DNA of 64,000 bases. Origin: an uncultured Sphingomonadaceae bacterium (GTDB lineage: Bacteria > Pseudomonadota > Alphaproteobacteria > Sphingomonadales > Sphingomonadaceae). The translations under genes were made by a program, and so were the position numbers. Under the pieces are notes generated by a model. The model was not told the origin of the DNA, did no database searches, and saw only the letters and a list, made by a program, of their open reading frames with translations. Location of the stretch: positions 124,001-188,000 of the forward strand of contig CANLUL010000003.1 of assembly GCA_947494305.1 (NCBI GenBank). The letters run 5' to 3'. Below, piece after piece: positions 25,952 through 36,777 of the stretch (position 1 is the first letter of the stretch; every line of letters begins with the position of its first letter).

Positions 25952-26596
25952 ATGAGCGATAATAATACAATTGCAGGATGGGTTTTATTCGGCGGGATCG
26001 CGGCCCTTGGTTTTTCCATTGCGAGCGGCAAATATTTTCATGCTGATAAACCTCAGCGCCCTGAGACAATGGGCTATGTTATTGAAGGTGTCGAATCTTC
26101 TGGCGGTGCGGATAGCGGGCCTCCGCTTGCAACGCTCTTGGCCAGTGCGGACGCAGCGGCTGGTGCAAAAGTGTTCAACAAATGCGCAGCCTGTCACACG
26201 ATTAATGAAGGCGGGGCGACCGGCATTGGCCCTAATCTATGGAATTCTATGGGCGTGCCACACGGACATGTGGCGGGCTTTGCCTATTCTGATGCTCTTA
26301 AATCGAAAGAAGGCAACTGGACTTGGGAAAACATGGACGCATGGCTAAAAAGCCCGCGTCGCTATGCTGATGGCACCAAAATGACCTTTGCGGGTTTGGG
26401 TAAGGCTGAAGATCGCGCCAACCTGATGGTGTATCTGAATGCGCAGGGTTCCAATATCCCTCTTCCAGAAGTACCAGCAGAAGAAGTTGCTGAAGAAGCG
26501 ACCGACGAAGCTGAAGCTACTGCCGAAGCGGATGCAACTGGAGAAGCGGTTGCAGAAGAATCAGCAGAAGCGGACGTAGCAGCAACCGAAGAATAA
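25952..26596 (+). CDS. membrane-anchored class I cytochrome c with acidic tail
   Basis: The 214-residue protein has an uncleaved N-terminal anchor (about 8-25), a linker, and one cytochrome c domain with the heme motif CAACH at 78-82, GIGPNLWN, and the axial methionine in TKMTFAG. It resembles membrane cytochromes of the CycM/c552 type that carry electrons to a terminal oxidase. The last 38 or so residues are almost only Glu, Asp and Ala, which could be an electrostatic docking tail. The ATG at 25952 follows AAAAGAGAA. Confidence 0.9.
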   Translation: MSDNNTIAGWVLFGGIAALGFSIASGKYFHADKPQRPETMGYVIEGVESSGGADSGPPLATLLASADAAAGAKVFNKCAACHTINEGGATGIGPNLWNSMGVPHGHVAGFAYSDALKSKEGNWTWENMDAWLKSPRRYADGTKMTFAGLGKAEDRANLMVYLNAQGSNIPLPEVPAEEVAEEATDEAEATAEADATGEAVAEESAEADVAATEE

Positions 26597-26606
26597 AACT
26601 TTCGGT

Positions 26607-27476
26607 TTACCCGCAGTCCAAATCGTAAAAGCGTTGAATGATGTTCCACGCCTGATCGGCTGTTTCAACAAACTGGAATAGGTCTAGATCCTTGTGACTG
26701 ATCGTGCCTTCTTCCGCGAGTGCTTCAAAATCGATCACCCGGTTCCAAAAATCCGTTCCAAATAGCAGGATTGGTAATGGTTCCATCTTGCCGGTTTGAA
26801 TGAGCGTCAACAGTTCGAAAAATTCATCGAACGTACCAAATCCGCCCGGGAAAACTGCTACGGCCCGCGCCCGCAACAAAAAGTGCATTTTGCGCAGGGC
26901 GAAATAGTGAAACTGGAAACTCAGTGAGGGGGTGACATATTCATTTGGTGCCTGCTCATGCGGCAAAACGATGTTGAGCCCAATCGATTCCTTGCCAACA
27001 TCCGCCGCACCCCGATTGGCCGCTTCCATGATCGACGGCCCACCGCCCGAACAGACAACAAAATCGCGTTTGCCTTCTGATTCCAGGCCGCAATCACTGG
27101 CCAGCCGAGCCAGTTCACGTGCCTGATCATAATATTTGGCTTTTTCTTTAAGCCGCTGTGCGGTTTTGAGGGCTTTTTCCCCATCCGCTGCTTCGATCAG
27201 CGCGTCCGCCTTGGACGGTTCGGGAATACGTGCAGAGCCATACATTACCAGAGTCGAGCCAATATTGGCCTCTTCCATCAACATTTCGGTTTTCAAAAGT
27301 TCCAGTTGAAATCGTACTGGCCGCAGTTCTTCGCGGAGCAGAAACTCTGTGTCCTGAAAGGCCAAGGTGTAAGCCGGGTCCTCGGTTTGTGGTGTGCTGG
27401 TTTCAAGCTGTTTGGCGAAATCTGCTTCTTGCTTTGCGCGATAGAAGCGGGGGTCATGTAAATCTTTATTTGTCAT
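26607..27476 (-). CDS. LOG family protein (TIGR00730-type)
   Basis: The 289-residue protein has the Rossmann-like LOG core: VMYGSARIPEP, FVVCSGGGPSIMEAANRGA, and the signature PGGFGTFDEFFE. Relatives cleave nucleoside 5'-monophosphates (cytokinin riboside phosphoribohydrolase) and were once named lysine decarboxylases. The long N-terminal part (about 95 residues) before the core is typical of the larger alphaproteobacterial form. It is convergent with the cytochrome c gene, 10 bases between stops. Confidence 0.9.
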   Translation of the reverse strand: MTNKDLHDPRFYRAKQEADFAKQLETSTPQTEDPAYTLAFQDTEFLLREELRPVRFQLELLKTEMLMEEANIGSTLVMYGSARIPEPSKADALIEAADGEKALKTAQRLKEKAKYYDQARELARLASDCGLESEGKRDFVVCSGGGPSIMEAANRGAADVGKESIGLNIVLPHEQAPNEYVTPSLSFQFHYFALRKMHFLLRARAVAVFPGGFGTFDEFFELLTLIQTGKMEPLPILLFGTDFWNRVIDFEALAEEGTISHKDLDLFQFVETADQAWNIIQRFYDLDCG

Positions 27477-27538
27477 GGCTTTACCCTAAAGCAAAGACTT
27501 ATGACATGCCAGTGACCATGTTTGATGTGGCAATCAAT

Positions 27539-28222
27539 TTATCGGCAAAAACCGTTGCCGCTCATATCGAAATGAAAATGGTTATAGTGAGCAGCGTTAT
27601 AGTTGGGGCTGAGAACCGTGCCAAATCGCTTGCAGGCACTATCATGAATCGCCGCAAAAAACTTCCTTTTGTCGCCGCCACTTTTCCAGTGATTCTCGAC
27701 CGTAATTCGGCGGCCGTCATGCAAAACGAAAGCTGACACATCAATCGCATTGGCGTGGGCATGTTGTGACAGGCGGCCAGAACCGGCGATGTTGCGACAG
27801 CTATAGCTGCCCATAGTTTCGATACGCTCCAGCTCGCCACCCAAATATTTGCGCGCGGCGCGTTTCACCGCGAATTCTGTCCATGCTGCAAAATTGGCAG
27901 CCAGTTCGCATTTCACTGGACCCAGATTGGTTACATCGGCGCCAACGTCGAGCAATTTAATGCTGTCAATCTGGCTACATCCGCCGCTGAAGTTGCGATT
28001 TGGAAGCGGAGAGAATCGCACATTGGCTTTACTGAGTTTGCTGAAACACTGGCGTGCGGACGGCGTTGGATTGAAGCCGCTGATACCTGCTGATGCCTGC
28101 GGGCGGCTTGCCGATCGCTCTTTGCCAGAGGGAATCGCACCGCAGGCACTCACAGCCAATGTAGCTATGCAAAGAATCCCGGTAGTCCGCAGATTACGCA
28201 GTTTTTTAGATATCGATTCCAT
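27539..28222 (-). CDS. extensin-like family lipoprotein
   Basis: The 227-residue protein begins with a lipoprotein signal (lipobox VSAC, Cys27). It continues with the extensin-like C-terminal domain: SARQCFSKLSKANVRFSPLP, GCSQIDSIKLL, MGSYSCRNIAGSGRLSQHAHANAIDVSAFVL and HYNHFHFDM. The histidine and aspartate clusters (QHAHANAIDV, NHFHFD) resemble metal-dependent peptidoglycan peptidases, so a cell-wall role is inferred. The ATG at 28222 places the signal correctly; the frame is open further upstream but without a signal-like start. Confidence 0.85.
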   Translation of the reverse strand: MESISKKLRNLRTTGILCIATLAVSACGAIPSGKERSASRPQASAGISGFNPTPSARQCFSKLSKANVRFSPLPNRNFSGGCSQIDSIKLLDVGADVTNLGPVKCELAANFAAWTEFAVKRAARKYLGGELERIETMGSYSCRNIAGSGRLSQHAHANAIDVSAFVLHDGRRITVENHWKSGGDKRKFFAAIHDSACKRFGTVLSPNYNAAHYNHFHFDMSGNGFCR

Positions 28223-28384
28223 GACAAAAAGCTCTGTCAGAGGATGGTTAAATCGGACCTGAAGATCATGGTTAACAAATCTTAATGCGGTGAGTTGCAG
28301 GGCTTTTGCGCTCAATGAGCGATGCTCGGTTATGGTTTCAAAGTTGACTAAATCGCCGCTTGACTTGCTGCGCCGCAACATTCA

Positions 28385-28440
28385 AAGGCGCTTCGGGCCA
28401 CGCGGTCCCAACGCCGCGCGAGCTCTCTGTAAGGAGAAGC
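28385..28440 (+). ncRNA. candidate serC leader RNA motif (alphaproteobacterial)
   Basis: The 5' leader of serC holds an outer stem GGCG (28387-28390) with CGCC (28412-28415) enclosing GGGCCACGCGGTCCC, then GCGCGAG and a second weak hairpin (GCTCTCT ... AGAAGC) that includes the ribosome-binding site AAGGAG (28431-28436). This matches my memory of the serC motif reported upstream of serC operons in alphaproteobacteria (Rfam family serC). A cis-regulatory role at translation initiation is implied by the sequestered ribosome-binding site; the ligand is unknown. Confidence 0.6.
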
Positions 28441-28446
28441 GTTACA

Positions 28447-29619
28447 ATGACTGATACTACGAATCCGCAACCCGAATTGCGTCCAAATTGCCCGAATTTT
28501 TCATCGGGCCCCACCGCCAAACATCCTGGTTGGTCTCTCGACAACATCAACACCATCGCCATGGGCCGCTCGCATCGCAGCGCCGTCGGCAAAGGTCGTT
28601 TGAAATATGCGATTGACTTGAGCCGTGAACTGCTCGGCATTCCCGATGACTATCTGATCGGCATCGTCCCGGCATCCGATACCGGAGCTGTTGAACTGGC
28701 CATGTGGAATATGCTGGGCGCCCGCCCTGCCACCGTCGCCGCTTGGGAAAGCTTTGGCAATGTGTGGATTCAGGACGCGGTGAAGCAACTCAAGCCAGCC
28801 GATCTTACCGTGCTTGAAGCGGATTATGGTGAAATTCCTGATCTCAGCCAGATTGATCCAGGCAATGATATTGTCTTTACCTGGAATGGCACGACTTCGG
28901 GCGCAAAGATCCCGAACACCGACTGGATTTCTTCCGATCGCGAAGGGGTCACAATCAATGACGCGACCAGCGCGGTTTTCGCCCAGCCTATGGACTGGGA
29001 CAAGCTCGATGCCACGACCTATAGCTGGCAAAAAGTGATGGGTTCCGAAGCTGGCCACGGGATGCTCATCCTCAGCCCGCGTGCGGTCGAGCGTATCGAA
29101 AGCCACAATCCGGATTGGCCATTACCCAAAATTTTCCGGGTGAAGAAAGGCGACAAGCTAAACCGTGCGATTTTTGAAGGCGCAACGATTAACACGCCGT
29201 CTCTTCTGGCGACGGAAGATTATATCGCGGCACTCGAATGGGCCAAATCGATTGGCGGTTTGCAGGAACTGCATGCCCGCGCCGACCGCAACGCGCAGAC
29301 AGTTTTCGACTGGATCGAGGCGACGCCATGGATCCGCAATATGGTCGATGATCCGGCCAAGCGGACCAATACGGGCGTATGTATGGTCTTCCAGGGTGAA
29401 TGGTATGATGGCCTGAGCGATGACAACAAGGCGGCGGTGCCGGCGAAAATCGCTGGTATGCTCGACAAGATGGACATTGGCTATGACTTCAATGGCTATC
29501 GCGATGCACCGCCCAGCCTCCGTATTTGGTGCGGTTCGACTGTGGAGCAGGAAGACGTTGCGCGTCTGCTGCCCTGGATCGAATGGGCTTTTGCTCAGGT
29601 GAAAGCCGAACTTTCCTAA
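28447..29619 (+). CDS. serC: phosphoserine transaminase
   Basis: SerC makes 3-phosphoserine from 3-phosphohydroxypyruvate and glutamate with PLP. The 390-residue protein is the alphaproteobacterial/archaeal-type enzyme: PNFSSGPTAKHPGW at the start, GRSHRS, IVPASDTGAVELAMWN, and the PLP lysine in TYSWQKVMGSEAGHGML. The ATG at 28447 has AAGGAG ten bases upstream. serA follows, so the pair covers two steps of serine synthesis and is probably co-regulated by the leader RNA. Confidence 0.96.
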   Translation: MTDTTNPQPELRPNCPNFSSGPTAKHPGWSLDNINTIAMGRSHRSAVGKGRLKYAIDLSRELLGIPDDYLIGIVPASDTGAVELAMWNMLGARPATVAAWESFGNVWIQDAVKQLKPADLTVLEADYGEIPDLSQIDPGNDIVFTWNGTTSGAKIPNTDWISSDREGVTINDATSAVFAQPMDWDKLDATTYSWQKVMGSEAGHGMLILSPRAVERIESHNPDWPLPKIFRVKKGDKLNRAIFEGATINTPSLLATEDYIAALEWAKSIGGLQELHARADRNAQTVFDWIEATPWIRNMVDDPAKRTNTGVCMVFQGEWYDGLSDDNKAAVPAKIAGMLDKMDIGYDFNGYRDAPPSLRIWCGSTVEQEDVARLLPWIEWAFAQVKAELS

Positions 29620-29623
29620 TTTT

Positions 29624-29704
29624 GGTGCCCCCGCGCAGGCGGGGGCCATCTTCAAATTGTGCCAACTCGAATGAGCAGGAGATGGATTCCTGCCTTCGCA
29701 GGAA
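29624..29704. repeat. REP-like inverted doublet between serC and serA
   Basis: The left hairpin has arms GCCCCCGC (29627-29634) and GCGGGGGC (29639-29646) followed by CATC. The right hairpin is GATGGA plus TTCCTGC (29687-29693), loop CTTC, GCAGGAA (29698-29704). Read on opposite strands, both fit one consensus, hairpin then CCATC. It is the same kind of doublet as at 7853-8002. Within the serC-serA transcript it could tune mRNA stability between the two genes. Confidence 0.65.
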
Positions 29705-29726
29705 AACACTGACAAGGAATCAGAAA

Positions 29727-31316
29727 ATGACGAAACCAAAAGTCCTTATTTCCGACAAAATGAATCCCCGTGCCGCCGAAATTTTCCGTGAACGCGGATG
29801 TGATGTTGATGAGATTACCGGCCAAACGCCCGAAGAGTTGTTGAAAATCATCGGCGAGTATGATGGACTAGCCATTCGCTCTTCAACCACGGTAACCCCA
29901 GAGATACTGGACGCAGCAACCAATCTGAAAGTGGTTGGCCGTGCCGGTATCGGGGTTGACAATGTTGATATTCCAGCCGCGTCGACCAAGGGCGTCGTGG
30001 TGATGAACACACCATTTGGCAACAGCATTACAACGGCCGAACATGCCATTGCGATGATGTTCGCGCTGGCGCGCCAGCTTCCATCTGCCGACGTATCCAC
30101 GCAAGCCGGGAAATGGGAAAAGTCCAAATTTATGGGTGTGGAACTGACCAGCAAAACACTGGGTCTCATTGGTGCAGGCAATATCGGCTCGATCGTGGCG
30201 GAACGCGCCATTGGCCTTCGAATGAAAGTAATCGCTTACGATCCTTTCCTGACGGAAGACCGCGCCATTGAATTGGGTATTGAAAAAGTTGATCTGGATA
30301 GCCTTTTGGGTCGTGCCGATTTCATCACCATGCATACCCCGCTTACTGATCAGACGCGCAATATCCTGTCTAAGGAAGCTTTGGCCAAGACCAAGCCCGG
30401 TGTACGTATTATCAACTGCGCACGTGGCGGCTTGATTGATGAAGCGGCTTTGAAAGAGGCGTTGGAATCAGGTCACGTCGCTGGTGCAGCGCTTGATGTT
30501 TATGCCGAAGAACCTGCGAAGGAAAATCCTCTTTTCGGTACACCAAACTTGATTTGTACTCCGCATCTGGGTGCTTCAACCAGCGAAGCGCAGGTCAATG
30601 TTGCGATACAGGTTGCTGAACAAATGGCCGATTATCTGGTGAATGGCGGTGTCGAGAATGCACTGAACATGCCTAGCCTATCGGCGGAACAAGCACCCAA
30701 GCTTAAACCCTATATGGAACTGGCTCATCAACTTGGTTCCTTGATCGGGCAGCTTTCGAGTAGTTCCCTCAAAGGCATTTCAGTGGAAGTCGAAGGGGCA
30801 GCAGCCGAGCTTGATCCAAAACCAATCACCGCCGCTGTCTTGGCCGGTTTGATGGCCGCTTATAGCGATGCCGTTAACATGGTGAACGCACCGTATCTCG
30901 CAAAAGAGCGAGGCCTGGATGTGCGTGAGGTTCGCCATGACAGAGAGGGTGACTATCAAACTCTAGTCCGTGTTTCTGTGACTACAGATGACGGCGAAAA
31001 ATCTGTTGCCGGAACTTTGTTCGGCTCATCCGGACCGCGTCTGGTGGAAATGTTTGGGATCAAGGTCGAAGCGGATCTGGAAGGTGATATGCTCTATATC
31101 GTCAACGAAGATCAGCCTGGCTTTATCGGCAGCATCGGTTCCGCACTTGGCGAAGCCGGTGTCAACATTGGTACCTTCCATTTGGGTCGTCGGTCTGATG
31201 CGCCCGGCGGTGAAGCCGTATTGTTGCTTTCGCTCGATTCACCGGTGGAAGAACCTGTCCTTTGGGCGGTTTGCAAACTGGACGGCGTAAAAACCGTAAA
31301 GGCATTGCGCTTTTAA
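29727..31316 (+). CDS. serA: D-3-phosphoglycerate dehydrogenase
   Basis: SerA oxidises 3-phosphoglycerate in the first step of serine synthesis. The 529-residue protein is the long form: substrate and NAD domains with GLIGAGNIGSIVAERA, INCARGGLIDE and CTPHLGASTSEAQ, an intervening domain, and a C-terminal ACT domain (MLYIVNEDQPGFIGSIGSALGEAGVNI) that usually senses serine. The ATG at 29727 follows an AAGGAAT stretch; the frame is open upstream through the repeat region but has no coding character. Confidence 0.96.
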   Translation: MTKPKVLISDKMNPRAAEIFRERGCDVDEITGQTPEELLKIIGEYDGLAIRSSTTVTPEILDAATNLKVVGRAGIGVDNVDIPAASTKGVVVMNTPFGNSITTAEHAIAMMFALARQLPSADVSTQAGKWEKSKFMGVELTSKTLGLIGAGNIGSIVAERAIGLRMKVIAYDPFLTEDRAIELGIEKVDLDSLLGRADFITMHTPLTDQTRNILSKEALAKTKPGVRIINCARGGLIDEAALKEALESGHVAGAALDVYAEEPAKENPLFGTPNLICTPHLGASTSEAQVNVAIQVAEQMADYLVNGGVENALNMPSLSAEQAPKLKPYMELAHQLGSLIGQLSSSSLKGISVEVEGAAAELDPKPITAAVLAGLMAAYSDAVNMVNAPYLAKERGLDVREVRHDREGDYQTLVRVSVTTDDGEKSVAGTLFGSSGPRLVEMFGIKVEADLEGDMLYIVNEDQPGFIGSIGSALGEAGVNIGTFHLGRRSDAPGGEAVLLLSLDSPVEEPVLWAVCKLDGVKTVKALRF

Positions 31317-31371
31317 TGGTCCAATAAAAATGATGGCCTGAGCGCACGCTTGGGCTATGGAGTTCGGCATT

Positions 31372-32487
31372 ATGCAAAAGCCGTCCAATTTACTGCCCGA
31401 GGGTTTTCATGATGCGCTGCCGCCGCAAGCTGAGGCGGCTTCGCGTCTGGAACGTGATGTGCTCGATACATTGCTTAGTCATGGCTATGCACGTGTAACG
31501 CCACCTTTGGCAGAATATGAAGACAGCCTGACCGCGCGGATGCATGGCGAGACCAAGAGCGACTTGATGCGCTTTGTCGACCCAATTTCGCAGCGGACGT
31601 TGGCGATGCGTCCAGACATTACGATGCAGGTGGGGCGTATCGCCGCAACCAGCATGGCGGAGCAGCCGCGTCCTTTGCGGCTTAGCTATTCGGGGCAGGT
31701 GCTCAAACTTCGCTCCGGCCAATTGCAGCCCGAACGCAGCCGGTTGCAGATTGGCGCGGAGTTGATCGGTACGGATACCGTGATAGCCGCGTGTGAGATA
31801 GTCTCGGTGGCAATCGAAGCGCTTGAGCAGGCTGGTGTCAAAGGGATTACTGTCGACTTCACCTTGCCCGACCTGATTGACATATTGGCCGCCGGACCGT
31901 TGCCGCTCAACGAAGCGCAAATCGCAGAGGTTCAGGCGGAATTAGACATGAAAGATGCGGGCGGTTTGGCCGCTATAGGCGCTACCGGCTATCTGCCGTT
32001 GATTGAATCGACCGGGCCGTTTGATCAGGCAATGGAGCGGTTGCGGACATTTGACAGGGAAGGTCTATTGACCTCTCGGCTCGATGGCATTGCCGAAATT
32101 GCGGCGAGCATCAAAGGCAAGGCCAATCTGACACTCGATCCAACCGAGCGGCATGGGTTCGAATATCAAAACTGGTTTGGTTTCACGCTGTTTGCCGAAG
32201 GGTTTGTTGGTGCACTGGGGCGCGGTGGCAGCTACGAGATTGCCCACATGGACGAAGAGAAAGAACAAGCCGTCGGCTTTTCTCTCTATCCCAATCCACT
32301 GATTGATGCCGGCTTTGGCGCCAAGGCAAAGGACCAGTTGTTTCTGCCGCTTGGCCATGACAATGGGGCCGCCCGAAAGTTGCGCGGTGAAGGCTGGCGT
32401 ACTGTTGCAGCATTGTCGGAAAAAGACGACGCGAAGGCACTTGGCTGTACGCACATATTGAATGGCGATGAGATTCAACCACTCTAA
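31372..32487 (+). CDS. hisZ: ATP phosphoribosyltransferase regulatory subunit
   Basis: HisZ is a histidyl-tRNA-synthetase-like protein without aminoacylation activity that partners the short form of HisG in histidine synthesis. The 371-residue protein has the class II core (LLPEGFHDALPPQAEA, RPDITMQVGRIAATSM, LRLSYSGQVLK, QIGAELIG) and lacks the C-terminal anticodon domain. No hisG is seen nearby. The ATG at 31372 has GGAG nine bases upstream; an ATG at 31357 is in frame but has no ribosome-binding site. Confidence 0.9.
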   Translation: MQKPSNLLPEGFHDALPPQAEAASRLERDVLDTLLSHGYARVTPPLAEYEDSLTARMHGETKSDLMRFVDPISQRTLAMRPDITMQVGRIAATSMAEQPRPLRLSYSGQVLKLRSGQLQPERSRLQIGAELIGTDTVIAACEIVSVAIEALEQAGVKGITVDFTLPDLIDILAAGPLPLNEAQIAEVQAELDMKDAGGLAAIGATGYLPLIESTGPFDQAMERLRTFDREGLLTSRLDGIAEIAASIKGKANLTLDPTERHGFEYQNWFGFTLFAEGFVGALGRGGSYEIAHMDEEKEQAVGFSLYPNPLIDAGFGAKAKDQLFLPLGHDNGAARKLRGEGWRTVAALSEKDDAKALGCTHILNGDEIQPL

Positions 32488-32534
32488 CACTCGTGAAAAG
32501 CATATGGCTTGACGCACCTATTTTGAGTCGGTAA

Positions 32535-34473
<1,939 letters not shown>

Positions 34474-34550
34474 CGCCAATACTAGATTGCCAGTTTTCGC
34501 TGGTTGAACGATATTGGGTTGGATGGAATATCAAATCTTTGTTGCTGTAA

Positions 34551-35111
34551 CTACCCAACGGCCACCGGATCATCGTGGAAAACTTTTCGCATTAGCGGCT
34601 CAAAGCTCTCCAGGCTGTCCACTTCAAAGTCCGGATCGAAAGCAGGCGCATCCCATTCATCAACCAGTTTGACCGCCAGATCATACCAGGGTTCATCAAC
34701 CCATTTTTTGCGCAGGTCAGTGGGCGCGCCCATATAGTGATAATAATGCTCACCCTGGAACGCCTGATGATTGCGGATCACGTGGTAGCTGTTTTCGCTC
34801 ACATACGGCCGCATCATTTCCGCGGCTATCGGGCCGTGATTGGGGACATTGATCGCTTTTCCAATATCATGGCACAAAGCAATCACAATTTCTTCATCGC
34901 TGGCACCAGCGCGGCGAGCGAGCGTCCCGGTCATCAAGGAGTGTTGCAGTTGATCACAGGCAAAACCGAGTGTGTGCTGTTCTAGAGACTTCAGCATATC
35001 GATGAAGCGATCAGCCGTATTTTTGAACTCTTCCTTATGAGCAGCGCCAATTATCTTCCACTCTTCGAGTGTACCATCCTGCATTTTTGTAAAGGTTGCC
35101 TGAGAAGCCAT
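34551..35111 (-). CDS. HD-domain protein with diiron-oxygenase-like ligand set
   Basis: The 186-residue protein has an HD fold: H57 in QLQHSLMTG, the H81-D82 pair in LCHDIGKAI, then histidines at H92, H110 and H115 (PNHGPIAAEM, SYHVIRNHQAF), and a late D151 in KLVDEWDAP. The extra histidines between the HD pair and the last aspartate recall dinuclear HD proteins such as PhnZ and myo-inositol oxygenase, rather than plain phosphohydrolases. Function is unknown. It is convergent with the transpeptidase-like gene and divergent from the thiolase. Confidence 0.75.
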   Translation of the reverse strand: MASQATFTKMQDGTLEEWKIIGAAHKEEFKNTADRFIDMLKSLEQHTLGFACDQLQHSLMTGTLARRAGASDEEIVIALCHDIGKAINVPNHGPIAAEMMRPYVSENSYHVIRNHQAFQGEHYYHYMGAPTDLRKKWVDEPWYDLAVKLVDEWDAPAFDPDFEVDSLESFEPLMRKVFHDDPVAVG

Positions 35112-35348
35112 CGCATCATTTCCTTACATTTTTTCCGAATATTTTGTTCTTATCATAGATTCGGGAAGACATGTCCATAGATCATCTGCTGTATTGATAT
35201 GGAAAGCTTGGCCTCTCATGCTGGCTGTGGTGCCAAAAGGCGGTGATCGGGTCATCTGAATTGACGGTTGCCGCATGATGAAAGTTTAATTATGTGATTA
35301 ATTAGCTTTAGGCCGTGAAATGGCGATAATTGTCGAAGGAAACTAAAA

Positions 35349-36602
35349 ATGAGCGAAGCATATATTATTGACGCAGTCCGCACACCGCGCGGTATTGGCA
35401 AAGTAGGCAAAGGCGCGCTGGCCAATGAACACCCGCAGCATCTAGCGGCAACCGTGTTGAAAGCGGTTAAAGAACGCAATGATCTAAACACCGCGGAAGT
35501 GGATGACATCATCTGGTCCACTTCTACGCAAAAAGGCAAGCAGGGCGGCGATTTGGGCCGCATGGCGGCACTCGACGCTGGTTATGACATCCGCTCCAGT
35601 GGCACCACACTCGACCGGTTTTGTGGCGGCGGTATTACTTCGGTGAATTTTGCTGCGGCGCAAATCATGTCCGGCATGGAAGATCTCGTGATTGGCGGCG
35701 GTACGGAAATGATGTCCTATACCGCTGAACGCACGAAGGATGAGATGCAAGCCGGGATCAAACCGCCCATGATGGGCAGCGAAAATGATCGCCTGCAGCA
35801 AAGCCATCCGCAATCGCACCAAGGTGTGTGCGGAGATGCCATCGCGACGATGGAAGGCATTGACCGCGAAGCACTGGACGCATTGGCGCTTAAGAGTCAG
35901 GAAAATGCCGATCGCGCTATCCGTGAAGGCCGGTTCGACAAGAGCGTTGTGCCTGTGGTTGCAGATGATGGAACGGTTCTTCTCGACAAAGAGGAATTTC
36001 CGCGGCCACAGACAACGGCCGAAGGTCTGGCGGAATTGCAGCCCAGCTTTGCAAAGCTTGCCGATGTGCCGTTGGACGAAAAAGGCACGACCTTTCGCGG
36101 CCTGATCAATCAGAAATATCCAGATCTCGATATTCAGCATTTCCATCATGCCGGGAACAGTTCTGGTGTTGTTGACGGTGCGGCTGCGGTCCTGCTCTCA
36201 TCAAAAGCCTATGCGGACAAAAATGGTTTGACGCCCAGAGCCAAAGTCGTTGCGATGGCGAATATGGGTGATTGTCCCACATTGATGCTGAATGCGCCGG
36301 TTCCGGGTGCCCAGAAAGTGCTCGAAAAAGCCGGTCTCACTAAGGATGATATCGACCTTTGGGAAATTAACGAGGCATTCTCTGTTGTTGCAGAAAAATT
36401 CATCCGCGATCTCGACCTCGACCGGGAAACAGTAAACGTCAACGGCGGCGCAATGGCGCTTGGTCACCCGATTGGCGCCACCGGTTCTATCCTGATCGGG
36501 ACAATGGTTGATGAGCTTGAGCGTCAGGGCAAGAAACGTGGTCTGGTCACCATGTGCGCAGCTGGCGGCATGGCTCCGGCAATCATTATCGAACGGATCT
36601 AA
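35349..36602 (+). CDS. thiolase (acetyl-CoA C-acyltransferase)
   Basis: The 417-residue protein is a thiolase that cleaves 3-ketoacyl-CoA or condenses two acyl-CoAs. The acyl-accepting cysteine is C92 in TTLDRFCGGGITSVN; the second site has GGAMALGHPIGATGS with the catalytic histidine and TMCAAGGMAPA with the base cysteine. Residue context near C92 (DRFCGGG) differs from the common NxxCxSG, as in several beta-oxidation thiolases. The substrate chain length cannot be told. A strong hairpin follows its stop. Confidence 0.93.
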   Translation: MSEAYIIDAVRTPRGIGKVGKGALANEHPQHLAATVLKAVKERNDLNTAEVDDIIWSTSTQKGKQGGDLGRMAALDAGYDIRSSGTTLDRFCGGGITSVNFAAAQIMSGMEDLVIGGGTEMMSYTAERTKDEMQAGIKPPMMGSENDRLQQSHPQSHQGVCGDAIATMEGIDREALDALALKSQENADRAIREGRFDKSVVPVVADDGTVLLDKEEFPRPQTTAEGLAELQPSFAKLADVPLDEKGTTFRGLINQKYPDLDIQHFHHAGNSSGVVDGAAAVLLSSKAYADKNGLTPRAKVVAMANMGDCPTLMLNAPVPGAQKVLEKAGLTKDDIDLWEINEAFSVVAEKFIRDLDLDRETVNVNGGAMALGHPIGATGSILIGTMVDELERQGKKRGLVTMCAAGGMAPAIIIERI

Positions 36603-36619
36603 AACTACGGCATAAAGGC

Positions 36620-36643
36620 GGACCCTGATGACAATCGGGGTCC
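36620..36643 (+). terminator. hairpin downstream of the thiolase gene
   Basis: GGACCCTGAT (36620-36629) and ATCGGGGTCC (36634-36643) form a 10-bp stem with one G-T wobble and a GACA loop, 17 bases after the thiolase stop. No T-run follows, so it may end or protect the transcript rather than be a classical intrinsic terminator. Confidence 0.45.
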
Positions 36644-36777
36644 ACCTGCTGACGGAAAGTTACTGTCAGCTAACCCATAGAACCAGTTATCCGCTGATTT
36701 CTGGGGATAAACATGGTTAACAGTTTCTTGATCATTATGCGTTAGGCGTGCCTGTTATAATAGGCATGGAGTACGTA

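Noticed and set aside
26607-27476. Lysine decarboxylase
   Set aside because: Older annotations use this name for the PGGFGTxxE family, but characterised members are LOG-type phosphoribohydrolases.
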